Shown here one piece after another: positions 41,567-49,389 of a stretch of 51,251 bases of DNA (the first letter of the stretch is position 1; every line of letters starts with the position of its first letter). Made by a program: the position numbers and the translations under genes. Under the pieces are notes generated by a model that did no database searches, was not told the origin of the DNA, and saw only the letters and a list, made by a program, of their open reading frames with translations. The stretch spans positions 1 to 51,251 of the forward strand of contig NZ_RAVZ01000019.1 of assembly GCF_003611635.1 (NCBI RefSeq). The letters run 5' to 3'. The DNA comes from Corallococcus terminator. Its GTDB lineage: Bacteria; Myxococcota; Myxococcia; Myxococcales; Myxococcaceae.

Positions 41567-42339
41567 CGATCGCTCCCGGTCTCCAGTGGCTTCGGACGCG
41601 CGCCCTTCACGCGGGCGTTCTTCGGAAACAGCTTCGCTGCCGCCTTCCAGTCAAGTGCGCGGCCCACACCCGGCTTCGCCGGCTCGCCGCCCATCTGTCG
41701 GGGCGCGACCTGGCTCCATTCCTCGGGGGTGAACAGGCTGGTCAACTGCGAGGTCCGGGCGAACCAGCTCGCATAGAAGGCGGGATCGATGTCGAAGCCG
41801 CCGTCCGCCACCACGTTCCCTTCCGCCTTCTTGAAGGGAAGGTCCGCGAGCAGTTGCATGGACTTCTCGTCCACCGTCGGTGGCGGCATGCCCTGCGTCG
41901 AACGGAACGCCGCCCAGTTTCGGAAGAACGCGTTGTTCGTGAGCACGACCTCGTTCAGCCGGGAGTCAGCCCGCACCGCGAAGTTGTCGATGTATTGGAA
42001 CACGTTCCCCTCCACCACCGCCGGGGCGTTGCCCGTCAGCGCGAGCCCGCTGCCCGTTGAGGTCGAGCCATCGTGCGGGCGGCTCCGGTTCCAGACGAAC
42101 AGGACGGTGTTGTCACGGACCTGGGCCGGCCGGGTGCCGAAGCCTCCCGTGACGCGGATGGCCTCGGTAATGGCCTGGAAGGGGTCACGGAATGGCTTCT
42201 CGCGGGAGCCGTCGCCCCCCACGGCGCCCGCGCGAACGAACCAGTCACGCGCATGCGCAGGAAAGGCCAGACACAGCAAGGCCAGGACGACCAACGGGCT
42301 CAGCGATGACGCGAGCCCCACGGGCTTTTTCCATCCCAT
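41563..42339 (-). CDS. Secreted parallel beta-helix protein, probably shortened
   Basis: A 258-residue secreted protein from ATG 42339 (GGGGGG about ten bases upstream; longer in-frame starts precede the signal peptide). The signal (VVLALLCLAFPAHA) is followed by RDWFVRAGAVGGDGSREKPF and RDPFQAI, the standard opening of DUF1565-type parallel beta-helix proteins. The next expected rungs (the GDTIHVAAGTY-like strand series) are missing; the text jumps to DNTVLFVWNRSRPHDG and a few late rungs (APAVVEGNVFQYIDNF; VVLTNNAFFRNWAAF). Full-length relatives are much longer, so an internal deletion is likely (inference). It is translationally coupled to the coiled-coil gene, which suggests a shared secreted role. 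Confidence 0.72.
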   Translation of the reverse strand: MGWKKPVGLASSLSPLVVLALLCLAFPAHARDWFVRAGAVGGDGSREKPFRDPFQAITEAIRVTGGFGTRPAQVRDNTVLFVWNRSRPHDGSTSTGSGLALTGNAPAVVEGNVFQYIDNFAVRADSRLNEVVLTNNAFFRNWAAFRSTQGMPPPTVDEKSMQLLADLPFKKAEGNVVADGGFDIDPAFYASWFARTSQLTSLFTPEEWSQVAPRQMGGEPAKPGVGRALDWKAAAKLFPKNARVKGARPKPLETGSDR

Positions 42340-42469
42340 CGATATGTACCCCCCGCGGGTCAGCATAGGAGAACCGGCCCGCGCTCGGAAGGCCCACTCC
42401 ATGACACGTACCGGAGGGCCAGAGGCTCCTGCTTCACGACCGAGCGGGTTCTCTGGTACGTGCCTGCCC

Positions 42470-42850
42470 ATGCTCGACCACACTGGCATTGGCGTCGCGG
42501 ACGTCGCCCGTTCCGCTGCCTTCTACGACGCGGCACTGGGAGCGCTGGGCCTCCGCCGGGTCATGCAGCTTCCCGAGGACCTTGGTACCGATGGCATCGG
42601 GTACGGTCGCGACCACCCCATCTTCTGGATCGATCGCTTCCATCCGCACAGCGTGAAGCAACACACGGCCTTCGCGGCCCGAAGCCGGGCGGAGGTCGAC
42701 GCCTTCCACGCGGCCGCGATGGCGGCGGGTGGGACGGACAACGGAGCGCCCGGGCTTCGCTCCCCCGCCACCGGCTACCCGCAGGGCTACTACGCGGCCT
42801 TCGTGCTCGATCCGGACGGCAACAACATGGAAGCGGTCTTCCGCGGCTGA
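42470..42850 (+). CDS. VOC-superfamily (glyoxalase/bleomycin-resistance fold) protein
   Basis: A 126-residue single VOC unit: LDHTGIGVADVARSAAFYDA with metal-ligand-type His4, GLRRVMQLPE, then YYAAFVLDPDGNNMEAVFRG with the terminal Glu of NNMEAV as the usual second ligand. Two beta-alpha-beta-beta-beta modules are expected, acting as a dimer. Relatives include glyoxalase-like enzymes and dioxygenases; the substrate is unknown. The longer open frame upstream is antisense to the beta-helix gene, so ATG 42470 is chosen. Confidence 0.88.
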   Translation: MLDHTGIGVADVARSAAFYDAALGALGLRRVMQLPEDLGTDGIGYGRDHPIFWIDRFHPHSVKQHTAFAARSRAEVDAFHAAAMAAGGTDNGAPGLRSPATGYPQGYYAAFVLDPDGNNMEAVFRG

Positions 42851-42852
42851 GC

Positions 42853-42882
42853 TGGCCCGACGCAAGGGGGGCCCCCGGGCCA
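42853..42882 (+). terminator. Hairpin after the VOC gene
   Basis: TGGCCCG and CGGGCCA arms enclose a G/C-rich loop that itself contains GGGGGGCCCCC. Two bases after the stop codon; terminator by position. Confidence 0.45.
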
Positions 42883-43041
42883 TGGCTCTCCCTCCCGAAG
42901 TGAGGCACGGCTTTGGGAACGCAGCCCTCCCTTCGCTGTCAGGGTTTGGGCGGGGCCTGCGTCGTCCGGCTGCCTCTTCGTCCGTCGAGAGGTGGCACGT
43001 GAAGCGCCATCTAGGATACGAGAGGAATTGCCCACCACGCC

Positions 43042-43929
43042 ATGGACTCCCCCGTGAACGAACTTCCCCTGCCGAAAGAGCCTCACCTCAAACCCTTTCC
43101 AGTCTTCTCGGGGCAACGGGTCCTCATCTGGCTGGGTGCCGTCGTCGTCTTCCTCGTCGCCTACAACCATGCCAGCCGCGGCGGAGGCGGGCTCAGCGAG
43201 TCCATGGGTCCGCAGTTGTTCATCCCCCTCATCGTCGCCGTGTTCCTGGTGCTGTTCGCCTTCTTCTACTGGCGGATCCGCCGCTGGGCAGCGGCCTACA
43301 ACGAGGGCATTTCCTTCTTCAGCGCGGGTGACGAACAGGCAGCCACCCTCCGCTTCGAGGAAGCCGCCCGCCGCAGCACCCAGGGAGCGCAGCGCGCGGT
43401 GTCGGTCGCCATGATGGGTCAGTGCCAGTTCGCGAAGGGAGACGCCGCGCGCTCGCTGGAGCTCTTCGGCTCCGCGGAGCGCTCGGGCAAGCTGCGAGGC
43501 TCCGTGCCGGCGATGCACCGATGGATGCCCAGCCTGATTGCCACGGCGCGCTTCGCCCAGGGAGACCTCGCCTCCGCGCGCGCATGGCTGGAGGAGGGCC
43601 GCAAGCGGGACGGCGAGCTGCCTCCCATCTACGCGCTGCTTCCGGAGGTCGCGCTCCTCTGCCGCGAGGGCAAACCCGCCGACGCGGTGGCGGCGCTGGA
43701 CGCGCGGCCGGGCGAGGCGGATGCATTGGTGGGGCGGGACGCCCGCCGCCTCAAGCTCCTCAGGGCCTTCGCCCTGGATGCCCTGGACCCGGCCATCCAC
43801 GCTGCCGCCATCGATGCCACGCTGGCCTCCCTGCAGCCCGTGCGCCCTGGCGACTTCGAGGTCCTGGTGGCCCGGTGGCCCGAGCTGCAAGCCTTCGTGG
43901 AGCGCCGGGGGCTCTCCCGCGCGGCCTGA
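43042..43929 (+). CDS. Membrane protein with TPR-like cytoplasmic domain
   Basis: A 295-residue protein with two membrane helices (about residues 26-43 and 58-77), the second ending in WRIRRW, then a helical domain of TPR-like pairs: AYNEGISFFSAGDEQAATLR, GQCQFAKGDAARSLELFGSA, ATARFAQGDLASARAWLEEG and EVALLCREGKPADAVAALDA. It may scaffold a membrane complex. No enzymatic motif. It is convergent with the next gene; a weak hairpin (GAGCCC 43937-43942 / GGGCTC 43958-43963) lies between them. Confidence 0.75.
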   Translation: MDSPVNELPLPKEPHLKPFPVFSGQRVLIWLGAVVVFLVAYNHASRGGGGLSESMGPQLFIPLIVAVFLVLFAFFYWRIRRWAAAYNEGISFFSAGDEQAATLRFEEAARRSTQGAQRAVSVAMMGQCQFAKGDAARSLELFGSAERSGKLRGSVPAMHRWMPSLIATARFAQGDLASARAWLEEGRKRDGELPPIYALLPEVALLCREGKPADAVAALDARPGEADALVGRDARRLKLLRAFALDALDPAIHAAAIDATLASLQPVRPGDFEVLVARWPELQAFVERRGLSRAA

Positions 43930-43986
43930 GGACCGTGAGCCCACGGGCTTCATCCCAGGGCTCGGAGTCTGGCTTCCGGTGCGCGG

Positions 43987-44700
43987 TCAGCCGTTGATGA
44001 GCGCCAGCGCCAGGTTGCGACGGTTGCGGCCCTTCAGCTCGCTGCCCTCGCGGTAGAGGAGCCGGGCCGTCCAGCAGGCCTCGTCGTCCGGGAGAGAGGC
44101 CATGTCCTGGAGGTTGTCCGCCATCCGCTGGGCATCCTCCTGGGTGAGGTGGGTCCCCATCTCCATGAAGGCCTGCTCCACGTCTTCCTGGAGGGCCTTC
44201 CGGGCCGGAGGGGATTGCCGCAGGTCGGCCGCCATCGCATTGACCACGATGCCGCTGAAGCGCTGGAGGGACGCGTCGTCCATGAGATTGAACATCCGGC
44301 CGAGCACCTCCGGATTGATGCCGCCACGGCCGAACGCGGCGCAGTCCTTCACCCCCAACTTCTCCACCATCTGGGAGAGGAGCTCCATGCGGTCCACCAG
44401 GTCCTTGTCGGAGAGCCGGTTCATTCCGTCCCGCGTCTTCTGCTTCGACACCTGATCCCGTTCGACCTGGGTCATCGTCGGCGTGGCGTCGAACCACTGC
44501 CGGATTTCAGGGTGGGCCTTCGTGGCCAGGGCCCAATGCCGCAGGTAGCGCTCCATGCCGGTGGTGGGCCTGCTCGCGCTCATGGCCGCCACCATGCGGT
44601 CGTAGTCCATGGGTCGCCACTGCTGGTACAGCCGCCATGCCACGCCCGCGCCCAGCACCGCGACCACCACCAGGGCCACCCTGACGCTCTTCCAATCCAT
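43987..44700 (-). CDS. Single-pass membrane protein of unknown function
   Basis: A 237-residue protein with an N-terminal membrane helix (VRVALVVVAVLGAGVAWRLY) and a soluble, all-helical domain rich in charged pairs (QVERDQVSKQKTRDGMNRLS, DKDLVDRMELLSQMVEKLG). It ends in a second helical block (LTQEDAQRMADNLQDMASL) with Cys-Trp (ACWTARLLYREG). No family recognised. ATG at 44700 has GGAGG about ten bases upstream; an in-frame GTG two codons before is less likely. It is divergent from the next gene; the 184-bp gap holds both promoters and a small GTGAG/CTCAC hairpin before the downstream ribosome site. Confidence 0.72.
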   Translation of the reverse strand: MDWKSVRVALVVVAVLGAGVAWRLYQQWRPMDYDRMVAAMSASRPTTGMERYLRHWALATKAHPEIRQWFDATPTMTQVERDQVSKQKTRDGMNRLSDKDLVDRMELLSQMVEKLGVKDCAAFGRGGINPEVLGRMFNLMDDASLQRFSGIVVNAMAADLRQSPPARKALQEDVEQAFMEMGTHLTQEDAQRMADNLQDMASLPDDEACWTARLLYREGSELKGRNRRNLALALING

Positions 44701-44884
44701 GCGCACCCCCCTCCGACCTCCAGGAGCGGGGAAACGTAGTGGAGGGGAGCAGTGGTTGTGAATCCACGCGCCGTGAGGTTTTCGGACGCGAGGGGTCCAT
44801 CAGCGCTTTTGAGGGGATTCCTGGCAGAGCGCCATGGACACGACCGGCTGACGTGAGGGAGCTTCGTCTCACGGGAGGTTCGTC

Positions 44885-45754
44885 ATGGATCTGGATACAT
44901 GGATACGGCAACTCGTGGCGGACTGCAGCAGCAGGGAGCCCCGGTTCAAGAAGCTCAATGCCTGGTACGCCATCGGCCTGCCCCCAGCGCGCGCCACCGC
45001 GGAAGGCGCGCCCGAGGACCCTCGACAGGAACTCGATGCGATGTGGCCTTTCAGTTGCCCCGACTTTGAGCATCCCCTCCCGTTTCCACCCATCTACCTG
45101 CCGCAGACGTGTGGCCAGCTCGCGAACTGGCTGTGCGGCATGCTGCTCAAGTCCTTTGAAACAGACCTGTCGGAGCAGAGGAGGAAGGCTCCGTCCTCCA
45201 TCATGTCGGACTTCGAGTTCGTGAAGTTCCGTCTGCGGGGCCGGTCCGAGCAACACCACTACCTGCTACGGGTGGACTCGAAGCCGCTCGGCCATTCCTA
45301 CGTCCTCTACCTGCCTCCCGGGAGGATGGACGGGAACTATGTCTACCACCACTACCAGAACAACTGTAACGAGGCGATGCCGTTCCTGACCTTGAACGAA
45401 TGGCTGGCATCCCCTCGCTCGCGCAAGCGTGGCGACCCCTGCGACCACATCGACAGGCTCCGGGAGATCCGCTCATTCATCGGCCTGGCTCAACGGGAAT
45501 GGATATTCCAGACATTCACCCTGCTGAACACGGCGACGGTGCGGACCTTCGCGGCCGGGAAGTATGACGACCCGCTGGGCGGCAAGCGCCGGACGCTCAA
45601 GATGGGAGGCGTGGACTATTCGGTCCAGGGTCAGGACTTCATGCTGTTCCGGCTCGACCCGCGCGACTTCCACAAGAACCTCGTGGATTTCTACACGCTG
45701 TCGGGCGTGAGCACGGACGCCGCCCAGTTCGACCTGAGGGCGCTGGGGCATTGA
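44885..45754 (+). CDS. Hypothetical protein, conserved-looking, no signal
   Basis: A 289-residue cytoplasmic-type protein with GGGAGG seven to eight bases upstream of ATG. It has a distinct composition: many aromatic residues and His/Asn clusters (HHYLLRVDSKPLGHSY, NYVYHHYQNNCNEAMPF), and conserved-looking Cys-containing motifs (PFSCPDFEHPLPFPPIYLP, QTCGQLANWLC). It could be a small enzyme or a phage- or toxin-like protein, but I recognise no family. Codon usage resembles its neighbours. Confidence 0.7.
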   Translation: MDLDTWIRQLVADCSSREPRFKKLNAWYAIGLPPARATAEGAPEDPRQELDAMWPFSCPDFEHPLPFPPIYLPQTCGQLANWLCGMLLKSFETDLSEQRRKAPSSIMSDFEFVKFRLRGRSEQHHYLLRVDSKPLGHSYVLYLPPGRMDGNYVYHHYQNNCNEAMPFLTLNEWLASPRSRKRGDPCDHIDRLREIRSFIGLAQREWIFQTFTLLNTATVRTFAAGKYDDPLGGKRRTLKMGGVDYSVQGQDFMLFRLDPRDFHKNLVDFYTLSGVSTDAAQFDLRALGH

Positions 45755-45834
45755 GGGCGTCGCGACCGGAGGGCCGTGAGCAGGGCGCCTGATTCAGGGG
45801 ACGGGCGCCACGAGCTGGCCCTATCCTCTGCTCG

Positions 45835-46623
45835 ATGCCTCTGCTCCCCCGCCTGCAGCTCTTCGAATTCCTCGACCAACCGTGGCTGCCCGGGCTGTTG
45901 CGCCGGGGCGAGGTCGACTACCTCCGCGTCGTGCTCGACCGCGTGCGGCCCTACAACAGTGTGGTGCCGCATCTGGCGGAGCTGCTGCGCTCGGCGGGCA
46001 CGAATCGCATCGTCGACCTCTGCTCCGGCACGGGGGGCCCGTGGCGCACCCTGCTTCCGGCACTCCACGCGGTGCACAGCGAAGCCGAGGTGGTGCTCAC
46101 CGACCTTCATCCCACCCCGGTGCAGGAGCTGCCTCCCGGCGCGTACTACCGCGACACCCCGGTTGACGCCACCCGCATCCCCGAGGAGCTGACGGGGGTG
46201 AGGACCCTCTTCGAGGGGCTGCACCACTTCCCCCCGGAGCAGGCCCGGGCGCTCCTCGCGGACGCCGCCGCGCACGGGGCCCCCTTCGCCGCCTACGAGC
46301 TGACCCAGCGCACGCTGCCGTACCTCCTCGTGCAGTTCCTGCTCGTCGTACCGCTCGTGTGGATCTTCACCCTGCTCATCCGCCCGGTGCGCGGGTGGCG
46401 CCTAGTCCTCACCTACCTGGTGCCCATCATTCCGCTGCTCATCCTCTGGGACGGCCTGGTGTCGTCGCTGCGGACCTATACGCCGGAGGAGCTCGAGAAG
46501 CTGACCACGGGGCTGGACACCGATGGATACCGATGGGGCAGCGGCGTTCATCGCGCGCCAGGAGTGGTCATCACCTACCTCATCGGGCAACCGGGCCGCT
46601 CGCTGGCATCGCGACCCGACTGA
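45835..46623 (+). CDS. Class I SAM-dependent methyltransferase-like protein with membrane segments
   Basis: A 262-residue protein. The N-terminal half has the Rossmann methyltransferase motif I (IVDLCSGTGGPWRTL, Asp61-Gly68) and the acidic end of strand 2 (VVLTDLHP, Asp90), with a post-motif DATRIPEEL and EGLHHFPPEQARALLAD. The C-terminal half has two strong membrane helices (about residues 164-182 and 190-210) in place of the usual C-terminal strands, then a soluble tail. A membrane-anchored methyltransferase acting on a lipid or a membrane substrate is a reasonable inference; catalytic substrate residues cannot be told. The gene starts at a rather weak ribosome site. Confidence 0.75.
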   Translation: MPLLPRLQLFEFLDQPWLPGLLRRGEVDYLRVVLDRVRPYNSVVPHLAELLRSAGTNRIVDLCSGTGGPWRTLLPALHAVHSEAEVVLTDLHPTPVQELPPGAYYRDTPVDATRIPEELTGVRTLFEGLHHFPPEQARALLADAAAHGAPFAAYELTQRTLPYLLVQFLLVVPLVWIFTLLIRPVRGWRLVLTYLVPIIPLLILWDGLVSSLRTYTPEELEKLTTGLDTDGYRWGSGVHRAPGVVITYLIGQPGRSLASRPD

Positions 46624-46654
46624 GCCCTGCCGCGCCGGACGGCGCGCGCGGCTC
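46622..46654 (+). terminator. Hairpin after the methyltransferase gene
   Basis: GAGCC/GGCTC outer arms and an alternative GCCGCGC/GCGCGGC pairing overlap the stop codon region. Either fold gives a stable stem. No U tract. Confidence 0.4.
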
Positions 46655-46735
46655 GCGATGTCCCCAGGGTGCCGGGCAGTGGCCGCAAGCGGTAGGATGG
46701 TCTCGCTGTACCGACTCGTTTTCAGGAGTGCGTGA

Positions 46736-46906
46736 ATGTCCAAGAAGACCCTTCGCATCGTTGCCCTTCTCTCCGCGATCGCTGGCGTTGGCGTGGCGGG
46801 GCTCACCCTGGTTCCGGGCACGGCTCAGGCCGCGGAGCTGCCGTCGGGCTGCTATCGGCATCCCATCACCGGCGCGCTGATCTGCCCCTACCCGCCGCCG
46901 GTCTAA
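46736..46906 (+). CDS. 56-residue secreted peptide with two cysteines
   Basis: A small gene, too short for most gene finders. ATG at 46736 has CAGGAG eight bases upstream, and the frame ends in TAA at 46904. Residues 1-32 are a typical signal peptide (charged MSKKTLR, hydrophobic VALLSAIAGVGVAG, cleavage after GTAQA). The mature part is about 24 residues with Cys39 and Cys50, flanked by Gly/Tyr and ending PYPPPV, so a single disulfide loop of 10 residues is expected. A strong hairpin follows at 46928-46961. Function unknown; it could be a bacteriocin-like or structural peptide. No processing or immunity genes are adjacent. Confidence 0.75.
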   Translation: MSKKTLRIVALLSAIAGVGVAGLTLVPGTAQAAELPSGCYRHPITGALICPYPPPV

Positions 46907-46927
46907 GGCGCCTTCGCTTCAATGCTG

Positions 46928-46961
46928 GGAGCTCCGCGCTGGACGGTGGGCGCGGAGCTCC
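46928..46961. terminator. Terminator between the small peptide and ridA genes
   Basis: Perfect 12-bp arms (GGAGCTCCGCGC / GCGCGGAGCTCC) with a 10-base loop, between convergent genes. One of the strongest hairpins in the window. Confidence 0.75.
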
Positions 46962-46985
46962 AGGGTGCGCCCCGTGCCAGGAGGC

Positions 46986-47378
46986 TCAAGGCACGTAGGC
47001 GATACAATCAATCTCCACGCGCAGGCCGACGTCGGGAAGCGCGGACACCTGCACGGTGGTGCGCGCGGGCCGGTGGCCGGCGAAGACACGCTCGTAGACG
47101 ACGTTCATCCGGGCGAACTCCTGCATGTCCACCAGGAAGACGCCGCAGCGCAGGACGTGCTGGAGGCTGGAGCCGCCGGCCACGAGGATGCGCTCCAGGT
47201 TGCGCAACACCTGCTCCGTCTGCGCTTCGATTCCCTCCGCCTGCACGCCAGTGGATGGGTCCCGGGCGGCCTGTCCGGAGATGAAGAGCAGCCGGTCCAA
47301 CTGCATGCCGGGAGAGTACGGGCCCGCGGGCCTGGGCAGTCCAGGCGCGACGATGGGCTGGTGCTTCGCTGACGTCAT
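46986..47378 (-). CDS. ridA: RidA-family enamine/imine deaminase
   Basis: A 130-residue RidA/YjgF-family protein from ATG 47378 (GGAG nine bases upstream; an upstream in-frame ATG four codons earlier is less likely). It has the family opening LPRPAGPYSPGMQLDRLLFI, the SGQAARDPSTG loop, QTEQVLRNLERIL, the Arg in HVLRCGVFLVDM that binds the carboxylate in related enzymes, RPARTTVQVSALP and VEIDCIAY. It hydrolyses reactive enamines/imines made by PLP enzymes and is trimeric (family knowledge). Confidence 0.92.
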   Translation of the reverse strand: MTSAKHQPIVAPGLPRPAGPYSPGMQLDRLLFISGQAARDPSTGVQAEGIEAQTEQVLRNLERILVAGGSSLQHVLRCGVFLVDMQEFARMNVVYERVFAGHRPARTTVQVSALPDVGLRVEIDCIAYVP

Positions 47379-47479
47379 GGGTTTCTCCATTGGGTTGCTC
47401 GGGTCTACACGGGACCCTACCGGATAGAGTCCGGAGGCGGTGTCCAGGCAGGCCGACGCCCCCCACTTCGCGTCAGGCT

Positions 47480-48283
47480 ATGTTCGTGACAATGCGATGG
47501 GCTCGTCTCTCGGTGCTTCTGGTGTTCCTCGTCCCCGCGACGGCGGCTGCGTGCAGTTGCGAACCCACGCGGAACATCCTGGAGTTGGAGCTCGCCGATG
47601 CGCAAACCATCATCTTCATCGGGGCCGTTGACGCGGGGGACGGGGGTGCCCGGAGGGAGCGCTTCTTCATCCGGGAGCGACTGCTGCGAGTTCGCCCCTT
47701 CCTCTTCCTGCGGGGCTCGTGGCCTGAGCGCCCCGTGGAACTCTGGGCCAGCACTGTCGAGAGCTCAAGCGACTGTGGCGCCCATCTCCAGACGGGATGG
47801 ACCTATCTCCTCGTTGCGAGGAGGACTGACGACGGGAAACTGGGTGCTGGACCGTGCTCGATGACCGCCCCGCTCTTCGTCTACGGTGTTCTCATCGGCC
47901 TCCTCGCGACGCTCCTGCTCGTCGCGGGTGCCATCGTGTGGGGCTTGTGGCGGTGGCTGCGCAGGGTCCTTTCTCCTCAGGGCCCCGCCGAAGTTGGCCG
48001 GCACGTCACGGCCTGGACGCGGTCGCCTGGCGCCTGGCTTTTCGCATCGGGCGGACTCCTGGCGATGGCCGTGCTGCTCTGGAACCTCGCGCCTCATCTC
48101 TCGCGGCCTGGCACGAGCGAGCGCTGGGCGGAACCCTACGAGCCGGACCTTCGGATGTTCGCCCTGGCGTTGGGGATCCTCGCGTGCATCTCCGGAGCGC
48201 TTGCGACGCTCTGCTGTGCCACATGGGTGGCGCTCCAGACATGGAGGAGGACTCGCTCGTATGCCAGGCCAACCGCCTCCTGA
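47480..48283 (+). CDS. Membrane protein with netrin/TIMP-like N-terminal domain
   Basis: A 267-residue protein. A signal peptide (SVLLVFLVPATAAA) is followed directly by CSCEP, the Cys-x-Cys start of netrin/TIMP-like (NTR) domains, with NILELELADAQTIIFIGAVD and a later SSDCGAHLQTGWTYLLVA as the paired Cys and strand. Beyond that come three membrane helices (about residues 136-160, 190-208 and 226-250). This mixture of an extracellular NTR-like domain and a membrane tail recurs in myxobacteria. ATG 47480 has only a weak CAGG upstream; ATG 47492 is an alternative. It overlaps the next gene by 23 bases. Confidence 0.75.
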   Translation: MFVTMRWARLSVLLVFLVPATAAACSCEPTRNILELELADAQTIIFIGAVDAGDGGARRERFFIRERLLRVRPFLFLRGSWPERPVELWASTVESSSDCGAHLQTGWTYLLVARRTDDGKLGAGPCSMTAPLFVYGVLIGLLATLLLVAGAIVWGLWRWLRRVLSPQGPAEVGRHVTAWTRSPGAWLFASGGLLAMAVLLWNLAPHLSRPGTSERWAEPYEPDLRMFALALGILACISGALATLCCATWVALQTWRRTRSYARPTAS

Positions 48284-48848
48284 CCTGCATCCCTCGACCT
48301 GGGCCGCCCTTGAAGTCTCCGGTGTGCTTCAGAGCGTTGAACACGGGCTCGTCCAGGACTTCTACGGCCAGCAACGCGCCAGCCGCAGCCAGGTCCCCTT
48401 CATGAATCACATCCATGAAGGCCTGGCCGTCATGCTGCGCACCCAGGCATCACCGCAGGCCATGCGGGCGTTCTGCCTGCACCCCCTCGTCCAGGGCGAC
48501 GAGGACCTGCGGGACCACTACGCACGGGTCGCCCAGGCCGTGGAACCTGTTCCCGATGGGGCCTTCGTGCTGGGGCTCGCGATGGAGTACCGGTCGGTGG
48601 CCAATGCCTACCTCTCCCGTGCCACGCTGCCTCCCGAGGGCATCCGGCTGTCGCCCCTGGTGGAGGTCAACGCCATGCTCGTGGGCGACAAGGTCCAGAA
48701 TCGCAAGGACTTCGAGCTGCACCACGCGCGGACCCACGCCCATCGTGTCAGGCTGGCGGAATACTTCCAACAGTGGTGTCAGGCGTTGCAGGTCGAGCAC
48801 CGCTACCCGTGGCTGAAAGCGATGCTGCAAGGGGCGGCCTGGAGCTGA
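48261..48848 (+). CDS. Hypothetical protein with HIHEG and HPLVQGDE motifs
   Basis: A 195-residue cytoplasmic-type protein whose frame is open further upstream, but the part before 48261 lies inside the previous gene; GGAGGAGG sits 12 bases upstream of the ATG. It has a helix with RSQVPFMNHIHEGLAVMLRT and then AFCLHPLVQGDEDLRDHYAR, His and Glu/Asp spaced like metal ligands, which resembles metal-dependent phosphohydrolase (HD-like) proteins often found in phages; I cannot name the family. A second His pair lies in FELHHARTHAHRVRLAEYF. It overlaps the end of the NTR-like membrane gene, so co-expression is likely. Confidence 0.7.
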   Translation: MPGQPPPDLHPSTWAALEVSGVLQSVEHGLVQDFYGQQRASRSQVPFMNHIHEGLAVMLRTQASPQAMRAFCLHPLVQGDEDLRDHYARVAQAVEPVPDGAFVLGLAMEYRSVANAYLSRATLPPEGIRLSPLVEVNAMLVGDKVQNRKDFELHHARTHAHRVRLAEYFQQWCQALQVEHRYPWLKAMLQGAAWS

Positions 48849-48897
48849 GCGCCGGAGGGGGTTGTCAGGTCCAGGCAATCGCTGTCAGGCTTGAACC

Positions 48898-49374
48898 ATG
48901 GTGAAGCTCCTCATTCCGCTGTACTCGCTGGCGTTCCTGGCGTGCGCGAACCCACCGACGTTGGCCGACTTCTTCCAGAAGCCGGACCGCGTGGAGGTGT
49001 ACCGAGCCCGGATAGACCCCACCCCAGACACGCCTCCCACGGAGGACACGCGTCCCCGGGTGGGCATGGCCGTCTTCACCGTGAAGGGTCAAGACCTGAC
49101 GCCTGAGGAGCTCAAGGAGCTGGCCGCAAGCTGGACCTCTCCGGAGAACACGCCCAAGAAGGGGCGGATGATGTGCACCTTCAACCCGGACATGGCCCTG
49201 CGCTTCTGGCGCGGCGACACCTGGGTGGATGTGGTGGTGTGCTTCGGCTGCGGTGAGCAGAACTTCTACGACGCGAAGAAGCAGTCCCTGGCCGCCGGAC
49301 GGCTCACGAACTTCGCGCTGCTGCATCGCATCGCGGACAAGAACAAGTTCCCGAGGAAGAAGGACGATTTCTAG
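48898..49374 (+). CDS. Small lipoprotein of unknown function
   Basis: A 158-residue lipoprotein with a short signal ending in FLACANP (Cys16). The mature protein has few recognisable features: a Pro/Thr/Asp linker (PTPDTPPTEDTRP), a small beta-rich core (VGMAVFTVKGQDL, LRFWRGDTWVDVVVCFGCGE) with a Cys-x-x-Cys pair, and a basic tail (KNKFPRKKDDF). ATG at 48898 has only weak spacing to a purine-rich site. Function unknown; the CFGC pair could bind a metal or form a disulfide. Confidence 0.72.
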   Translation: MVKLLIPLYSLAFLACANPPTLADFFQKPDRVEVYRARIDPTPDTPPTEDTRPRVGMAVFTVKGQDLTPEELKELAASWTSPENTPKKGRMMCTFNPDMALRFWRGDTWVDVVVCFGCGEQNFYDAKKQSLAAGRLTNFALLHRIADKNKFPRKKDDF

Positions 49375-49389
49375 CAGCGCTCCAGGCCG

